Assembly: GCA_001798595.1 (NCBI GenBank) | Contig: MGSS01000007.1 | Coordinates: 1,661-41,437, forward strand | Reading direction: 5' to 3' | Origin: Deltaproteobacteria bacterium RIFCSPLOWO2_12_FULL_60_19 | GTDB lineage: Bacteria; Desulfobacterota; Binatia; UBA9968 | DNA length: 39,777 nt | Notes under the pieces: model-generated | Database searches by the model: none | The model's input: the letters and a program-made list of their open reading frames with translations, nothing else | What the model was told of the DNA's origin: nothing | Part shown: piece by piece, positions 1-8,984 of the stretch | Position numbering within the stretch: position 1 is the first letter of the stretch | Layout of the letters: the number at the start of each line of letters is the position of its first letter | Made by a program: the position numbers and the translations under genes

Positions 1-1
1 C

Positions 2-958
2 GGGGTCTATTATGACACCAACGTTCCGGTAGTTCCCAATGCCAGCAGCGATCTCGTGGCCCAGACCATACGCGGAGACCAGGGACGGCGGAAAAGCGAA
101 GGGGAGCTGGCCACTATGAATCTCTCGTACATGTGGCTCAGGACTCTCGATTGGGAGGGAACGGTTTCTTACCGGTTTCTCCAGACCTACAACAATCACC
201 TGACGGAGTTTAACACGCAGAGCCATACGCCGACCCTCGGCCTGACCTATAAAAGCGCGACGCTCGGCATGCCTTATTTTGCCGGCATGCAATGGACCTA
301 CGATTTCATCACCCTGGGGAACCGGCGCTATACCGAGCGGTGGATCGTCAACCCTTATTTTTCGTTGCAGGAGAACTCCGGGAACCTGACTAACTTGCAA
401 TTTCGCTTTCAGGCGAAGAATTTCTTCGACGATCAGGCCGTCACCCAGGGGTCGCCCGTCGGCAGGTCGGAGATTCGCGATGCTTTGAACTACATGGTCG
501 GGCTGCTCCATGTCTTTCTGTTCGATCAAGGCCGCCACAGCATAAAGGTAGGATATCAATTCGACACCGATAGGGCGGAGGGGAAGAACTGGGACTACCG
601 GGGCCATCGTCTCCTCATCGGCGGTCTCTATACCCTCCCCTGGGGGGCGGCTCGACTCCGTTACGATCTGGACTACCACTGGCGATTTCACCCGCACAAG
701 AATAGCCTGCTCCCGGTCGACGCGATGGGCACCGTACGGCGCAGGGACAACGAGCCGGTCCACCTTGTCAGCATCGCCAAGGATTTTGTCTTCGACTTCT
801 CAAAATCTTTTTCTCTTTCGAGTTGCGATGCCGCCAAAGATCCCAAGTGCTCGTTCACCGTCTCGCTGGAGTATCTCTTCGACCGGAACCGCTCGAACCT
901 CAAGCCCTACGATTACGAGCGCCACGTCGTCACCACCAGCCTCGCCTGGCGTTTTTGA
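2..958 (+). CDS. outer-membrane beta-barrel protein, C-terminal part (5' end outside window)
   Basis: The frame is open from the first bases, so the gene starts upstream of the window and only about 318 C-terminal residues are seen. The sequence alternates polar and aromatic or hydrophobic residues in short stretches separated by charged turns, as in transmembrane beta-strands. It ends in an aromatic-rich strand with a terminal phenylalanine (LAWRF), the usual signal for BAM-mediated insertion into the outer membrane. No catalytic motif is visible. The style resembles the barrel part of TPR-plus-barrel proteins such as surface lipoprotein assembly modifiers, but the part that would decide this is missing. 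A GTG at 56 could serve as a start, but the open frame before it makes that unlikely. The outer-membrane barrel call is fairly secure. The specific function is unknown. Confidence 0.6.
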   Translation, partial: GVYYDTNVPVVPNASSDLVAQTIRGDQGRRKSEGELATMNLSYMWLRTLDWEGTVSYRFLQTYNNHLTEFNTQSHTPTLGLTYKSATLGMPYFAGMQWTYDFITLGNRRYTERWIVNPYFSLQENSGNLTNLQFRFQAKNFFDDQAVTQGSPVGRSEIRDALNYMVGLLHVFLFDQGRHSIKVGYQFDTDRAEGKNWDYRGHRLLIGGLYTLPWGAARLRYDLDYHWRFHPHKNSLLPVDAMGTVRRRDNEPVHLVSIAKDFVFDFSKSFSLSSCDAAKDPKCSFTVSLEYLFDRNRSNLKPYDYERHVVTTSLAWRF

Positions 959-987
959 ATACAAACCCGGCGCAATCTGTTATAGGG

Positions 988-1140
988 ATTCTGCTGAAAA
1001 ACCCCTCCGCTCACCCTTCGACCAGGCTCAGGGCGAACGGAGGGGAGTTAAAATCATTGATGTATTTCCGTTCGTGCTGAGCTTGCCTGTCCTGAGCGAA
1101 GTCGAAGGGTCGAAGCATGAACGGTCTTTTTCAGCAGAAT
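988..1140. repeat. nested palindromic intergenic element
   Basis: Two perfect 14-base inverted arms (attctgctgaaaaa at 988-1001, its complement at 1127-1140) enclose a second hairpin with arms cccctccg (1002-1009) and cggagggg (1038-1045). Inverted copies of a CCTTCGAC / CTCAGG motif also lie inside (about 1013-1033 and 1091-1112). It fills the gap between the barrel gene and ftsY. Related motifs recur at 8338-8464, 24586-24603 and 24912-24931. It is probably a REP- or MITE-like element that forms a structured RNA and may also act as a terminator. Confidence 0.6.
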
Positions 1141-1189
1141 CTATAGGGGTTTGAGACCCCATCGAAATACCCGAGGAGGTGAGTCATTC

Positions 1190-2113
1190 ATGAAAGACAT
1201 TCCGCTTTTCCAGCGCTTAAAAACCGGCCTTGCCAAGACCCGCGCGGGTTTGGGGCAGCGGCTAGAGGGCCTCTTCAAGGAACCGAGTTGGAATGAGGCA
1301 ACGCTGGCGGAGCTGGAAGAGATTCTCCTGGCGGCGGACGTCGGCGTCAAGGCTACTCAAAGACTGGCCGACGCCGCCAATCTCTACGTCAGAGGACAGA
1401 GCGCGCAAGAACTCTTTTCATTTTTGGAACGCGAGATCGTCCACATCTTAAACGAGGCCCGTGAAAGGTCGACGCCGCCGCCACCGCCCCTTTCCCAATC
1501 GCCGTGGGTGATCCTGTTCCTCGGCGTAAACGGCGTGGGAAAAACCACCACGATCGGAAAACTGGCCGCGCAATACCGCGGGATAGGCAAGAAAGTTCTG
1601 CTGGTCGCGGGAGACACGTTTCGCGCCGCCGCCGTCGAGCAGTTGGAGGTTTGGGGAAAAAGAGCCGGGGCCGAAGTGATCAAGCAACAGGCGGGCGTCG
1701 ATCCCTCGGCGGTGGTGTTCGACGGATTGCGCGCGGCCAAGCAGCGCGGCTGCGATGTCGTCATGATCGACACCGCCGGCCGGCTCCACACCAAGGTCCA
1801 TCTGATCGAAGAGATCAAGAAGATCGGCCGGGTGATCGCGCGCGAGCAACCCGGCGCGCCGCACGAGACGCTGCTGGTCATGGATGCGACGACCGGGCAG
1901 AACGGCCTCCAGCAGGCGCGCGTGTTCAAAGAGGCGATGGAGATAACGGGCATCGTCTTAACCAAGCTCGACGGCACGGCCAAGGGCGGCGTCGTCATCG
2001 GCATCCAGGAGGAGCTCGCTATCCCGGTAAAGTACGTCGGTGTTGGCGAGGACGTCGAAGACCTCCAACCCTTCGACCCGGCCCGCTTCGTCGAGGCGCT
2101 GTTCGCAAGCTAG
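1190..2113 (+). CDS. ftsY: signal recognition particle receptor FtsY
   Basis: FtsY is the membrane-associated SRP GTPase that docks ribosome-SRP complexes to the Sec translocon. The 307-residue protein has a short N-terminal helical N-domain (about 1-95), a proline run near 96-100, and the complete G-domain: P-loop GVNGVGKTT (112-120), DTFRAAA (142-148), DTAGR (194-198) and TKLDG (258-262), then the GVGE..DLQPF closing loop. It lacks the long acidic A-domain of E. coli FtsY, like many short bacterial homologues. ATG 1190 is chosen because a strong GAGGAGGTGAG site lies at 1173-1183. A longer in-frame TTG start at 1151 would run through that site and is rejected. It follows the palindromic element and is probably monocistronic or leads the downstream ABC operon. 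Confidence 0.95.
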   Translation: MKDIPLFQRLKTGLAKTRAGLGQRLEGLFKEPSWNEATLAELEEILLAADVGVKATQRLADAANLYVRGQSAQELFSFLEREIVHILNEARERSTPPPPPLSQSPWVILFLGVNGVGKTTTIGKLAAQYRGIGKKVLLVAGDTFRAAAVEQLEVWGKRAGAEVIKQQAGVDPSAVVFDGLRAAKQRGCDVVMIDTAGRLHTKVHLIEEIKKIGRVIAREQPGAPHETLLVMDATTGQNGLQQARVFKEAMEITGIVLTKLDGTAKGGVVIGIQEELAIPVKYVGVGEDVEDLQPFDPARFVEALFAS

Positions 2114-2214
2114 CAAGCCATCCGTTTCATCGCCCTCGATTCCATTCAAGCTGCCTCTGTTTTCACGCTTGAAATCACCCGAATTAACCGGCTTAATGAA
2201 ACCCTACTCCGACC

Positions 2215-3408
2215 ATGGATGACAAGAGTACCGACCTTTCCTCGCTGCGGATCGACCGGACGGAGAGTCCCCGGTTTTCGCCAAAGCCGAAACTCATTCG
2301 TCGACTTGTGATCACGGCTCTCGCGCTGGTGGTTTTACCGGGCGGATTTTTCCTCCTTAGGCCCGTGCTCGTTCCGGGCGTCGAGGTCCAGTTGGCGACG
2401 GCCTCTTTCACCTCGGCGGCGCAGGCGAACGCGGTGCTGACGGCGAGCGGCTACGTCGTCGCCCGCCGGAAAGCCGCCGTCGCTTCCAAGGGAACCGGCC
2501 AGCTCGTCTATCTCGGCGTCGAAGAGGGAGACGAGGTGAAAAAGGGACAGGTGATCGCGCGTCTCGAAGACAACGACGTGACGGCCGCGCTCAACCGGGC
2601 CAAAGAGGATCTGCGAGTGGCCGAGGCCGATTTGCACGACGCCAAACAGTCTTTGGAGCGGCAGAGAATTCTCAAGGAGAAGCAGTTCGTCGCCGTGGCG
2701 GACTACGACGCCGCCGAGGCGCGCTACCAGCGCGTCGTCGCCTCGATCGAGTCCGCGCGCGCCTCCGTCAAGGAAGCGGAGGCGGCCGTGGGAAATACGC
2801 GCATCGTCGCGCCGTTCGACGGCACGGTGTTGAGCAAAAACGCCGATGTGGGAGAGATCGTCGCGCCGCTCGCCGGCGCCGCCAGTTCCCGGGCCGCGGT
2901 CGTCACGATCGCCGACATGAGCTCTCTGGAAGTCGAAGCGGACGTGTCGGAGGCGAACTTGACCCGCGTCTTCTCGCGCCAGCCCTGCGAAATAACTCTC
3001 GACGCTTATCCGGAACAGCACTATCCGGGCTACGTCGAAAAGATCGTCCCGACAGCGGACCGCGCCAAGGCGACGGTCATGGTGAAGATCAGGTTTAAAT
3101 CCTACGACCGGCGCGTTTTACCCGAGATGGGCGCCAAAATCATCTTTCTGCCGGCGGGCTCGGAGGAATCAACCGAACCGGCCGTGTCGTTGCTCACCGT
3201 GCCCGCGTCCGCGGTCGCGGCGCGGGACGGCAAAGCAGTCGTGTACCAGATACAGCACGGCAGGGCGGCCGAGATCCCGGTGGTCCTGGGCCGGCGCGCC
3301 GGCCACCAGGTCGAAATCAAGCAGGGCCTAAAAGCCGGCGACAAAGTCGTCGCGAGCGTGGATCAAAAGATTGCGCCGGGAACGAGGCTCACCGTAAAAC
3401 AGAATTAG
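2215..3408 (+). CDS. periplasmic adaptor (HlyD/MacA-type membrane fusion protein)
   Basis: This 397-residue membrane fusion protein should link an inner-membrane ABC exporter to an outer-membrane channel. It has a cytoplasmic N-terminus, one membrane anchor (about residues 27-48), a split lipoyl/barrel-sandwich domain (first half around GQLVYLGVEEGDEVKKGQ, second half around TRIVAPFDGTVLSKNADVGE), an intervening coiled-coil rich in A/E/R/L (about 125-190) and a C-terminal beta-barrel and membrane-proximal region. It is first in a four-gene operon with an ABC ATPase seven bases downstream and two FtsX-type permeases, which fits a MacA-like role. The substrate cannot be read from the sequence. 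The ATG at 2215 has little visible Shine-Dalgarno sequence. Confidence 0.88.
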   Translation: MDDKSTDLSSLRIDRTESPRFSPKPKLIRRLVITALALVVLPGGFFLLRPVLVPGVEVQLATASFTSAAQANAVLTASGYVVARRKAAVASKGTGQLVYLGVEEGDEVKKGQVIARLEDNDVTAALNRAKEDLRVAEADLHDAKQSLERQRILKEKQFVAVADYDAAEARYQRVVASIESARASVKEAEAAVGNTRIVAPFDGTVLSKNADVGEIVAPLAGAASSRAAVVTIADMSSLEVEADVSEANLTRVFSRQPCEITLDAYPEQHYPGYVEKIVPTADRAKATVMVKIRFKSYDRRVLPEMGAKIIFLPAGSEESTEPAVSLLTVPASAVAARDGKAVVYQIQHGRAAEIPVVLGRRAGHQVEIKQGLKAGDKVVASVDQKIAPGTRLTVKQN

Positions 3409-3415
3409 GTCCGAC

Positions 3416-4090
3416 GTGGCCGCGCCGCTGATCGAGATTCAAAATCTCTTCAAGTCCTACCGCCGCGACAGCCTTGAGATCCCGGTGCTGCGGGACATCT
3501 CGCTCACCATTCCCAAAGGAGCGTTTCTCGCCTTCATGGGCCCCTCGGGCTCGGGCAAGACAACGCTCTTGAATCTCATCGCGGGCATCGACAAGCCGAC
3601 CTCGGGAAAAATCATCGTCGCCGGAACCGACGTTGCGGCGCTGGACGAAACGGACCTCGCCAGGTGGCGCTCGGTCCACATCGGATTCATCTTTCAGTTC
3701 TATAATCTGATCCCCGTGCTGACGGCGCTGGAGAACGTCGAGTTGCCGCTGCTCCTCTCGCCGCTGTCCAAAAGGGAGCGGCGCGCGCACGCCGAGCTTG
3801 CGCTCAAGATCGTCGGACTGGCCGACCGGATGGACCATTACCCGCGGCAGCTCTCCGGCGGCCAGGAGCAACGCGTCGCCATCGCCCGCGCGGTCGTTAC
3901 CGATCCGACGATTCTCGTCGCCGACGAGCCGACCGGGGATCTGGACAAAGTCTCCGCGGATGAGGTGCTCGGCCTGATGGAGCAGCTGAACCGGGAGACG
4001 AAGAAAACCATCCTCATGGTCACGCACGATCCGCGCGCGGCGGAAAGAGCCGGCTGCATCCGCCATCTGGAAAAGGGCGAACTGGCTTGA
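3416..4090 (+). CDS. ABC transporter ATPase (LolD/MacB-type)
   Basis: This 224-residue ATPase is of the MacB/LolD/FtsE subfamily and drives mechanotransmission-type transporters instead of classical transmembrane transport. Visible motifs are Walker [10 protein letters not shown] (42-50), Q-loop (Gln near 94), signature LSGGQEQR (146-153, Glu where Gln is commoner), Walker [13 protein letters not shown] (166-177) and the switch His in VTHD near 203. It starts with GTG seven bases after the adaptor stop and ends just before the first permease, so it is surely co-transcribed and probably translationally coupled. Confidence 0.93.
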   Translation: MAAPLIEIQNLFKSYRRDSLEIPVLRDISLTIPKGAFLAFMGPSGSGKTTLLNLIAGIDKPTSGKIIVAGTDVAALDETDLARWRSVHIGFIFQFYNLIPVLTALENVELPLLLSPLSKRERRAHAELALKIVGLADRMDHYPRQLSGGQEQRVAIARAVVTDPTILVADEPTGDLDKVSADEVLGLMEQLNRETKKTILMVTHDPRAAERAGCIRHLEKGELA

Positions 4091-4099
4091 GGAGATTTC

Positions 4100-5260
4100 G
4101 TGGAGCTTTTACGGCTCATCCTGCGCAACGCGTTGCGGCATAAGCTCCGCAGCCTGCTCACGGTCTTGGGCATCGCCGTCGCCGTAATGGCGTTCGTGCT
4201 TTTGCGCACCGTGGTCACCGCCTGGCACGTCGGCATCGAAGCTTCGGCGGCCAACCGGCTCATCACGCGCCATGCCGTCTCCTTTGTCTTCCCGCTGCCT
4301 TACGCCTACCGCGACCGCATCGCGCAGGTCCCGGGAGTCGAGCGCGTCACCTTCGCCGTCTGGTTTTCCGGCGTCTATATCGACAAGAATCAGTTTTTCG
4401 CGCGGCTGGCCGTCGACTCCAACACATTTTTCGACGTCTATCCGGAGTTTCTCCTGACGCCCGCGGAATTCGAAGCCTTTAAACGCGAACGCAACGCCTG
4501 CATCATCGGCGCGGACATCGCCGAGCGCTACAAGCTCAAAATCGGCGACCTGATGCCCGTCGAGGGCGACATTTTCCCTGGGAGATGGCAGTTCGTGGTC
4601 CGGGGAATCTATCGCCCCCGGGACAAGACCACGGACCCGGCGAGCATGCTCTTTCACTGGAAATACCTGGAGGAGCGGGGGCGACAGGAGAGATCGAACC
4701 GGGTCGGGCAGGTGGGCTGGTACGTCGTTAGGATCTCCGACCCGGACAACGCGGCGGCGGTTTCACAAGCGATCGACGGCCTGTTTGCCAACTCGCGCGC
4801 GGAAACCAAAACCGAAACGGAGCGCGCTTTCCAGCAGAGCTTCCTCTCTTCGATGGGCTCGGTCGTCACCGCGATGGATTTGATGTCATTCGTGATCATC
4901 GGCATCATCCTGCTGGTCCTCGCCAACACTATGATCATGTCCGCCAGAGAACGAACCCACGAATACGCCGTGCTGAAAGCTATGGGCTTTTCCGGCCGCC
5001 ATATCTTCACGCTGATCGCCGGGGAATCCCTGGCGCTGTCGCTGCTGGGGAGCCTCCTGGGCCTCGCCATCACGTTTCCGGCCGTCGACGGATTTCAGGG
5101 CGCTCTTCCCAAGGGATGGTTCCCGGTCTTTTACATCGAGCCCAAGACCGTGGTCGCCGGCTGCCTCGCGGGCCTGCTCGTGGGACTCGCCGCCTCTTTG
5201 ATTCCGGCGCGGCGCGCCGCGATCACCAGGATCGTCGATGGACTGAGACACGTCGGCTGA
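4100..5260 (+). CDS. ABC transporter permease, FtsX/MacB-like (first of pair)
   Basis: A 386-residue permease with the MacB topology: one N-terminal membrane helix (about residues 15-40), a large periplasmic domain (about 45-260), and three C-terminal helices that contain the FtsX-family signature around [15 protein letters not shown] and the closing [20 protein letters not shown]. The start is GTG, preceded by GGAGA. It lies ten bases after the ATPase and is followed by a second, different FtsX-type permease, so the transporter is probably a heterodimer powered by the separate ATPase. The substrate is unknown. Confidence 0.9.
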   Translation: MELLRLILRNALRHKLRSLLTVLGIAVAVMAFVLLRTVVTAWHVGIEASAANRLITRHAVSFVFPLPYAYRDRIAQVPGVERVTFAVWFSGVYIDKNQFFARLAVDSNTFFDVYPEFLLTPAEFEAFKRERNACIIGADIAERYKLKIGDLMPVEGDIFPGRWQFVVRGIYRPRDKTTDPASMLFHWKYLEERGRQERSNRVGQVGWYVVRISDPDNAAAVSQAIDGLFANSRAETKTETERAFQQSFLSSMGSVVTAMDLMSFVIIGIILLVLANTMIMSARERTHEYAVLKAMGFSGRHIFTLIAGESLALSLLGSLLGLAITFPAVDGFQGALPKGWFPVFYIEPKTVVAGCLAGLLVGLAASLIPARRAAITRIVDGLRHVG

Positions 5261-5302
5261 AGATGGGATTGGGAATTTGGAATTTGGGAAGAGCATGGCG
5301 CC

Positions 5303-6469
5303 ATGAAGATTCCGTTTCGCTACATTTTTCGGAGTTTCGCGGCGCGCCGCCTGACCACAGCCATGACCGTTCTCGGCATCGGCCTGGTCGTCTTTGTCTT
5401 CGCCGCCGTGCTTATGATGGCAAATGGAATCCGGCAGACTCTCCGGACGACCGGCTCCGACGACAACGTGCTGGTGCTCAGGAAAGCGGCGAACAGCGAG
5501 ACGCTGAGCATCCTCGATCGAAGCATCGCCACGTTGATTGCCGGCATGCCGCAAGTGGCGCGCTCCGCCGCGGGCTCCCCACTGAGTTCCAGGGAGCCCG
5601 TCGTCATCATCAACATGGAGAAGCTCAGCGGAGGCATGAGCAACGTTACTGTGCGCGGGGTGGAGCCGGCCGCGTTCGAGCTGCGCCCCCAAGTCGGGCT
5701 GATCGAGGGAAAAATGTTCCGCTGGGGAGCGCGTGAGATCGTCGTCGGCCGCTCCATCGCCAGGCGGTTTGCCGGGGCCGAGGTCAGCGCGCGAATCAAG
5801 TTCGCGGGCGATCTCTGGAGCGTGGTCGGCGTTCTCAGCTCGGGCGGGAGCGGTTTCGACTCGGAGATCTGGGCGGACTCGACGCAGATCATCGACTCCT
5901 TCAAAAGGTCTTCTTATTCGACGCTGACGCTTAGGCTCAGGGACCCGGAAGCATTCGCCGAGTTCGTGAAGGCGTTTCAGGGCGACAACCGCCTGCTGCA
6001 ATACGAGGCCAAGAGAGAAAGCAAGTTTTTCGAAGAGCAGTCTGAGATGATGGCGGCCTTTATTCGGATCCTGGGACTGTTCATCACCGTGATTTTCAGC
6101 GTCGGCGCGACGATCGGCGCGATGATCACGATGTACGGCGCGGTCGCCAATCGGACGGTCGAGATCGGCACGCTGAGAGCGCTCGGATTTCAGCGCCGGA
6201 GCATCCTGGCCGCTTTTCTCGGCGAGGCCTTCATGCTCTCGCTGCTCGGCGCGGCGCTGGGGCTGGCGTTCGCCTCGCTGCTCCAGTTCGTCACCATTTC
6301 GACTTTGAACTTCAACTCGTTCGCCGAGATCGCTTTTTCCTTCGCCCTTTCGCCGGCGATTGCGGCGTCGTCCGCCGGCTTCGCGCTGGCGATGGGTTTT
6401 CTCGGCGGCTTTCTCCCGGCCGTCCGCGCCGCCCGGCTGAGCACCGTCGCCGCTTTGCGGGCGGAATAA
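5303..6469 (+). CDS. ABC transporter permease, FtsX/MacB-like (second of pair)
   Basis: A 388-residue second permease of the same fold: N-terminal helix (about 15-40), periplasmic core domain, then three C-terminal helices with the FtsX motif around VEIGTLRALGFQRRS and the tail FLPAVRAARLSTVAALRAE. It is only distantly similar to the preceding permease by eye. The 42-base spacer before it contains a low-complexity gggattgggaatttgg-type stretch (5264-5290). It ends the exporter operon. The hairpin at 6562-6590 may stop transcription downstream. Confidence 0.9.
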   Translation: MKIPFRYIFRSFAARRLTTAMTVLGIGLVVFVFAAVLMMANGIRQTLRTTGSDDNVLVLRKAANSETLSILDRSIATLIAGMPQVARSAAGSPLSSREPVVIINMEKLSGGMSNVTVRGVEPAAFELRPQVGLIEGKMFRWGAREIVVGRSIARRFAGAEVSARIKFAGDLWSVVGVLSSGGSGFDSEIWADSTQIIDSFKRSSYSTLTLRLRDPEAFAEFVKAFQGDNRLLQYEAKRESKFFEEQSEMMAAFIRILGLFITVIFSVGATIGAMITMYGAVANRTVEIGTLRALGFQRRSILAAFLGEAFMLSLLGAALGLAFASLLQFVTISTLNFNSFAEIAFSFALSPAIAASSAGFALAMGFLGGFLPAVRAARLSTVAALRAE

Positions 6470-6561
6470 TCCGCTTCCGATCTCTACGCCCTTCCCTTTG
6501 ACTCTGGTTCTATAACTTGTTAACGAGAGAGTGATCTTTTTCCGGAGCAATCAACTGGTAT

Positions 6562-6661
6562 CGAACACGGGGCTTGAATCCCCGTGTTCGACCAAAGGGG
6601 AGAGCTGCCGCTTCTCCCCTTTGGAAACCCCATCGGCTTTGTGCCCGCCTCAAGAGGCGGG
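6562..6661 (+). repeat. three consecutive hairpins between exporter operon and oxidoreductase
   Basis: Three stem-loops follow one another. The first has a perfect 11-bp stem (6562-6572 with 6580-6590, 7-base loop). The second has a 12-bp stem (6592-6603 with 6613-6624, 9-base loop). The third has an 8-bp arm pair cccgcctc/gaggcggg (6644-6651 with 6654-6661, effectively a 4-base loop). None is followed by a T-run, so they are not typical rho-independent terminators. They may insulate the two genes, stabilise mRNA ends or be a structured leader for the gene starting at 6680. Confidence 0.55.
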
Positions 6662-6679
6662 GTTGACATTGAATCTTTT

Positions 6680-7717
6680 ATGAAAGCCGTTCGGATTCAC
6701 GCGCATGGCGGGCTGGATGTGCTGCGTTATGAAGAGGTCGAAAGACCGCGCCTGACTTCTCCCACCGACGCCATCGTCCAGCTTAAGACCGCCGCGCTCA
6801 ACCGCATCGATCTGTGGAACCGCCAGGGGCTGACCGGCCTGGACATCGCGCTGCCGCACATTCTCGGCGCTGACGGCGCGGGCATCGTGGTCGAGACCGG
6901 CGAAGAGGTCCACAACGTGAAACCGGGGGACCCAGTCTGCCTCTACCCGCCAAGCGGCTGCGGCCGCTGCGAGTTCTGCTCGACCGACCGGGAGTTTCTC
7001 TGCATCAACCTACGGGTGCCGGGAGAGCGGCTGCAAGGCACCTACGCCGAATATGTCAAAATACCCGCGGGCAACTGCTTCCCGGTGCCGGCCGGCTTGT
7101 CGTTCGAGGAGGCGGCGGCGTTTCCTCTCGTGTTTCTGACGGTCTGGAGAATGCTGGTAACCAACGCCGAGTTGAAACCCGGCGAGCACGTTCTGATCCT
7201 CGGCATCGGCGGCGGAGTGGCGACGGCCGCCCTGCAGCTCGCCAAGCAAATGGGCGCGCATGTCGTCGTCACCTCCAGTAGCGACGAGAAGCTGGAAATG
7301 GCAAAAAGCTGGGGCGCGGACCACGGGATCAATTACCTAAAGAGCGATTTTACCAAAGAGGTCCGCGCATTGACGGCCAAGCGCGGGGTCGACGTCGTGG
7401 TGGACTCGGTCGGCGGGGAGAGCTGGGTGAAGAGTCTCGCCGCGCTGGCTAAAGGCGGCCGCCTTGTGACCTGCGGCGCGACCGCGGGCGCAAATCCTCC
7501 CACCGACATCCGTCGCATCTTCTGGAACCACCTGAAGATTTTCGGCTCGACCCTGGGCAGCCGAGGAGAGTTCCGCCAACTGCTGAGCTTCATGCAGGTG
7601 AATGGCGTGCGGCCCATCGTCGACCAGGTTTTCCCTCTCCAAGAAACCGCCGCGGCCCAGTGCCGCCTCGAAGAAGGAAAGCAATTCGGCAAAGTCGTCT
7701 TGCAAATCGCGGATTGA
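6680..7717 (+). CDS. MDR-superfamily zinc-binding alcohol dehydrogenase / quinone reductase-like protein
   Basis: A 345-residue medium-chain dehydrogenase/reductase using NAD(P)H. The N-terminal GroES-like domain carries a structural-zinc cysteine set in CGRCEFC...C. The Rossmann domain has the nucleotide motif around LILGIGGGVATAALQLAKQ. The position of the usual catalytic-zinc GHE motif reads GAD, so the catalytic zinc is probably absent, as in acryloyl-CoA or crotonyl-CoA reductase-like and quinone reductase members. ATG 6680 is chosen since MKAVRIHAHGG is the family N-terminus. A longer in-frame start at 6584 would translate the hairpins upstream. The substrate is not determined. Confidence 0.85.
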   Translation: MKAVRIHAHGGLDVLRYEEVERPRLTSPTDAIVQLKTAALNRIDLWNRQGLTGLDIALPHILGADGAGIVVETGEEVHNVKPGDPVCLYPPSGCGRCEFCSTDREFLCINLRVPGERLQGTYAEYVKIPAGNCFPVPAGLSFEEAAAFPLVFLTVWRMLVTNAELKPGEHVLILGIGGGVATAALQLAKQMGAHVVVTSSSDEKLEMAKSWGADHGINYLKSDFTKEVRALTAKRGVDVVVDSVGGESWVKSLAALAKGGRLVTCGATAGANPPTDIRRIFWNHLKIFGSTLGSRGEFRQLLSFMQVNGVRPIVDQVFPLQETAAAQCRLEEGKQFGKVVLQIAD

Positions 7718-7756
7718 AGATGGACAACGCGAGAGAAACAAACTATTTTAGCCGGG

Positions 7757-8320
7757 ATGAGAGTCATTTCCGGAGCGGCCAAGGGGCGGCGTCTTAAAGC
7801 GCCCAAGGGCCACGCGCTTCGTCCGACCGCGGACAGAGTTAAGGAGGCGCTGTTCAACATCCTGCCACACGATCTTTCGGGGCGGAAAGTGCTCGATCTC
7901 TTCGCCGGCACGGGAAATCTGAGCATCGAAGCATTGAGCCGCGGCGCTGGAGCAGCCGTTCTGGTCGATGTTTCAAGGGAGGCAACGCGCGCGATCGAGG
8001 AAAATGTTCGGGGGCTCGGCCTCACCGAGAGGTCGCGCGTGTTGACAGCGTCTGTTTTCAAGTCCGTGCGCATGCTCTCGCGCAGGGAGGAAAAATTCGA
8101 TCTCATTTTTCTCGACCCGCCTTACGATAAGGAGCTGGTCGGAGAAACGCTCAAGGCGATAGCCGCGGAAGGCATATTGGCGGAATCCGGCGTGGTTGTC
8201 GCGGAACACAGCGTGAGAGAAAAAGTCCAAGAGCGGTACGGCGCGCTCGTCCTCGCCGACCGGCGCCGCTACGGCGACACGCAGCTTTCGTTTTTCGGTT
8301 ACGTGGAGGGGCAGAGGTAA
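7757..8320 (+). CDS. rsmD: 16S rRNA (guanine(966)-N2)-methyltransferase RsmD
   Basis: This 187-residue SAM-dependent methyltransferase modifies G966 of 16S rRNA in the assembling small subunit. It opens with the family N-terminus MRVISGAAKGRRLKAP and RPTADRVKEALFNIL. The SAM-binding motif is VLDLFAGTGNLSIEALSRGA, and the catalytic N-methyltransferase motif is DPPY in FLDPPYDKE. Size matches the family (about 185-200). It lies just upstream of coaD, the neighbour arrangement seen in many Deltaproteobacteria and Firmicutes, but the two are separated here by a 127-bp palindromic element. Confidence 0.93.
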   Translation: MRVISGAAKGRRLKAPKGHALRPTADRVKEALFNILPHDLSGRKVLDLFAGTGNLSIEALSRGAGAAVLVDVSREATRAIEENVRGLGLTERSRVLTASVFKSVRMLSRREEKFDLIFLDPPYDKELVGETLKAIAAEGILAESGVVVAEHSVREKVQERYGALVLADRRRYGDTQLSFFGYVEGQR

Positions 8321-8337
8321 CAACGAATATCTTTTTA

Positions 8338-8464
8338 CAGACCGCTCAAAAAGGTCCCAGATACAAGGCGCGCGAAGGTCCGCGAGCGGAGGCGTACTTT
8401 TCTAGTACGTTGACGCGAAGCGGGCCGAGCGCAACGCCGTAGATGGGCCTTTTTCAGCGGTCTG
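8338..8464. repeat. long imperfect inverted-repeat element between rsmD and coaD
   Basis: Terminal arms of 20 bases (8338-8357 and 8445-8464) match at 18 positions as an inverted repeat. The inner sequences also pair imperfectly, and a central small hairpin is built on gtac (about 8393-8411). The whole gap between the two genes is this element. The right arm ggcctttttcagcgg is repeated exactly at 24586-24600 after sdhB, and a variant forms the arms at 988-1140. This is a multicopy structured intergenic repeat, not a gene. Confidence 0.7.
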
Positions 8465-8477
8465 GGGTGTGGAGAAG

Positions 8478-8966
8478 ATGGCGCAAACAAAGATTGCGAT
8501 ATATCCGGGCTCTTTTGATCCGATTACCAACGGCCACGTCGATCTGGTAAAGCGCACGCTCAGAGTTTTCGACCAGGTTGTCGTGGCGATCGCGCGCAAC
8601 CAGGAGAAGGACAATTCTCTCTTTACGCTGGAAGAGCGCCTGGAGATGATCCGCGAAGTCTTTAAGGGGCTCGGTAGCCGCGTCAAAGCGGACAGCTTTG
8701 ACGGGCTCCTCGTGAAATACGCGAAAAAGACGGGCGCGAAGGTCATCATCCGGGGGCTGCGAGCCGTTTCCGACTTTGAATATGAATTTCAGATGGCGAT
8801 GATGAACCGCGAGCTGGCGCCGGATCTGGAGACGCTGTTCATGATGACCGGCCAGTCCCACTTTTATCTCAGCTCGCGCCTGGTCAAAGAAGTCGCAAGC
8901 CTTGGAGGAGACGTCTCCGCGATGGTACCCAAAGCGGTCCTTAAGAAGCTCGGAGAAAGATTCTAG
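8478..8966 (+). CDS. coaD: phosphopantetheine adenylyltransferase
   Basis: CoaD transfers AMP from ATP to 4'-phosphopantetheine, the fourth step of coenzyme A synthesis. The 162-residue protein (family about 160) shows the nucleotidyltransferase N-terminus YPGSFDPITNGH with the TxGH-type motif (17-20), the mid-region RGLRAVSDFEYEFQMAMMNR and the C-terminal FLYLSS-like YLSSRLVKEVASLGGDV. ATG 8478 gives the usual N-terminus. GTG 8469 is in frame but begins only four bases after the palindromic element. The stop is 19 bases before the aminotransferase start, suggesting co-transcription. Confidence 0.96.
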   Translation: MAQTKIAIYPGSFDPITNGHVDLVKRTLRVFDQVVVAIARNQEKDNSLFTLEERLEMIREVFKGLGSRVKADSFDGLLVKYAKKTGAKVIIRGLRAVSDFEYEFQMAMMNRELAPDLETLFMMTGQSHFYLSSRLVKEVASLGGDVSAMVPKAVLKKLGERF

Positions 8967-8984
8967 TTGTGGGATTTTGCCGCT

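Noticed and set aside
4886-6550. 554-residue minus-strand frame
   Set aside because: Antisense to the two permease genes. It is low in hydrophobic content and rich in Arg, Asp and His, as expected from a GC-rich shadow frame.
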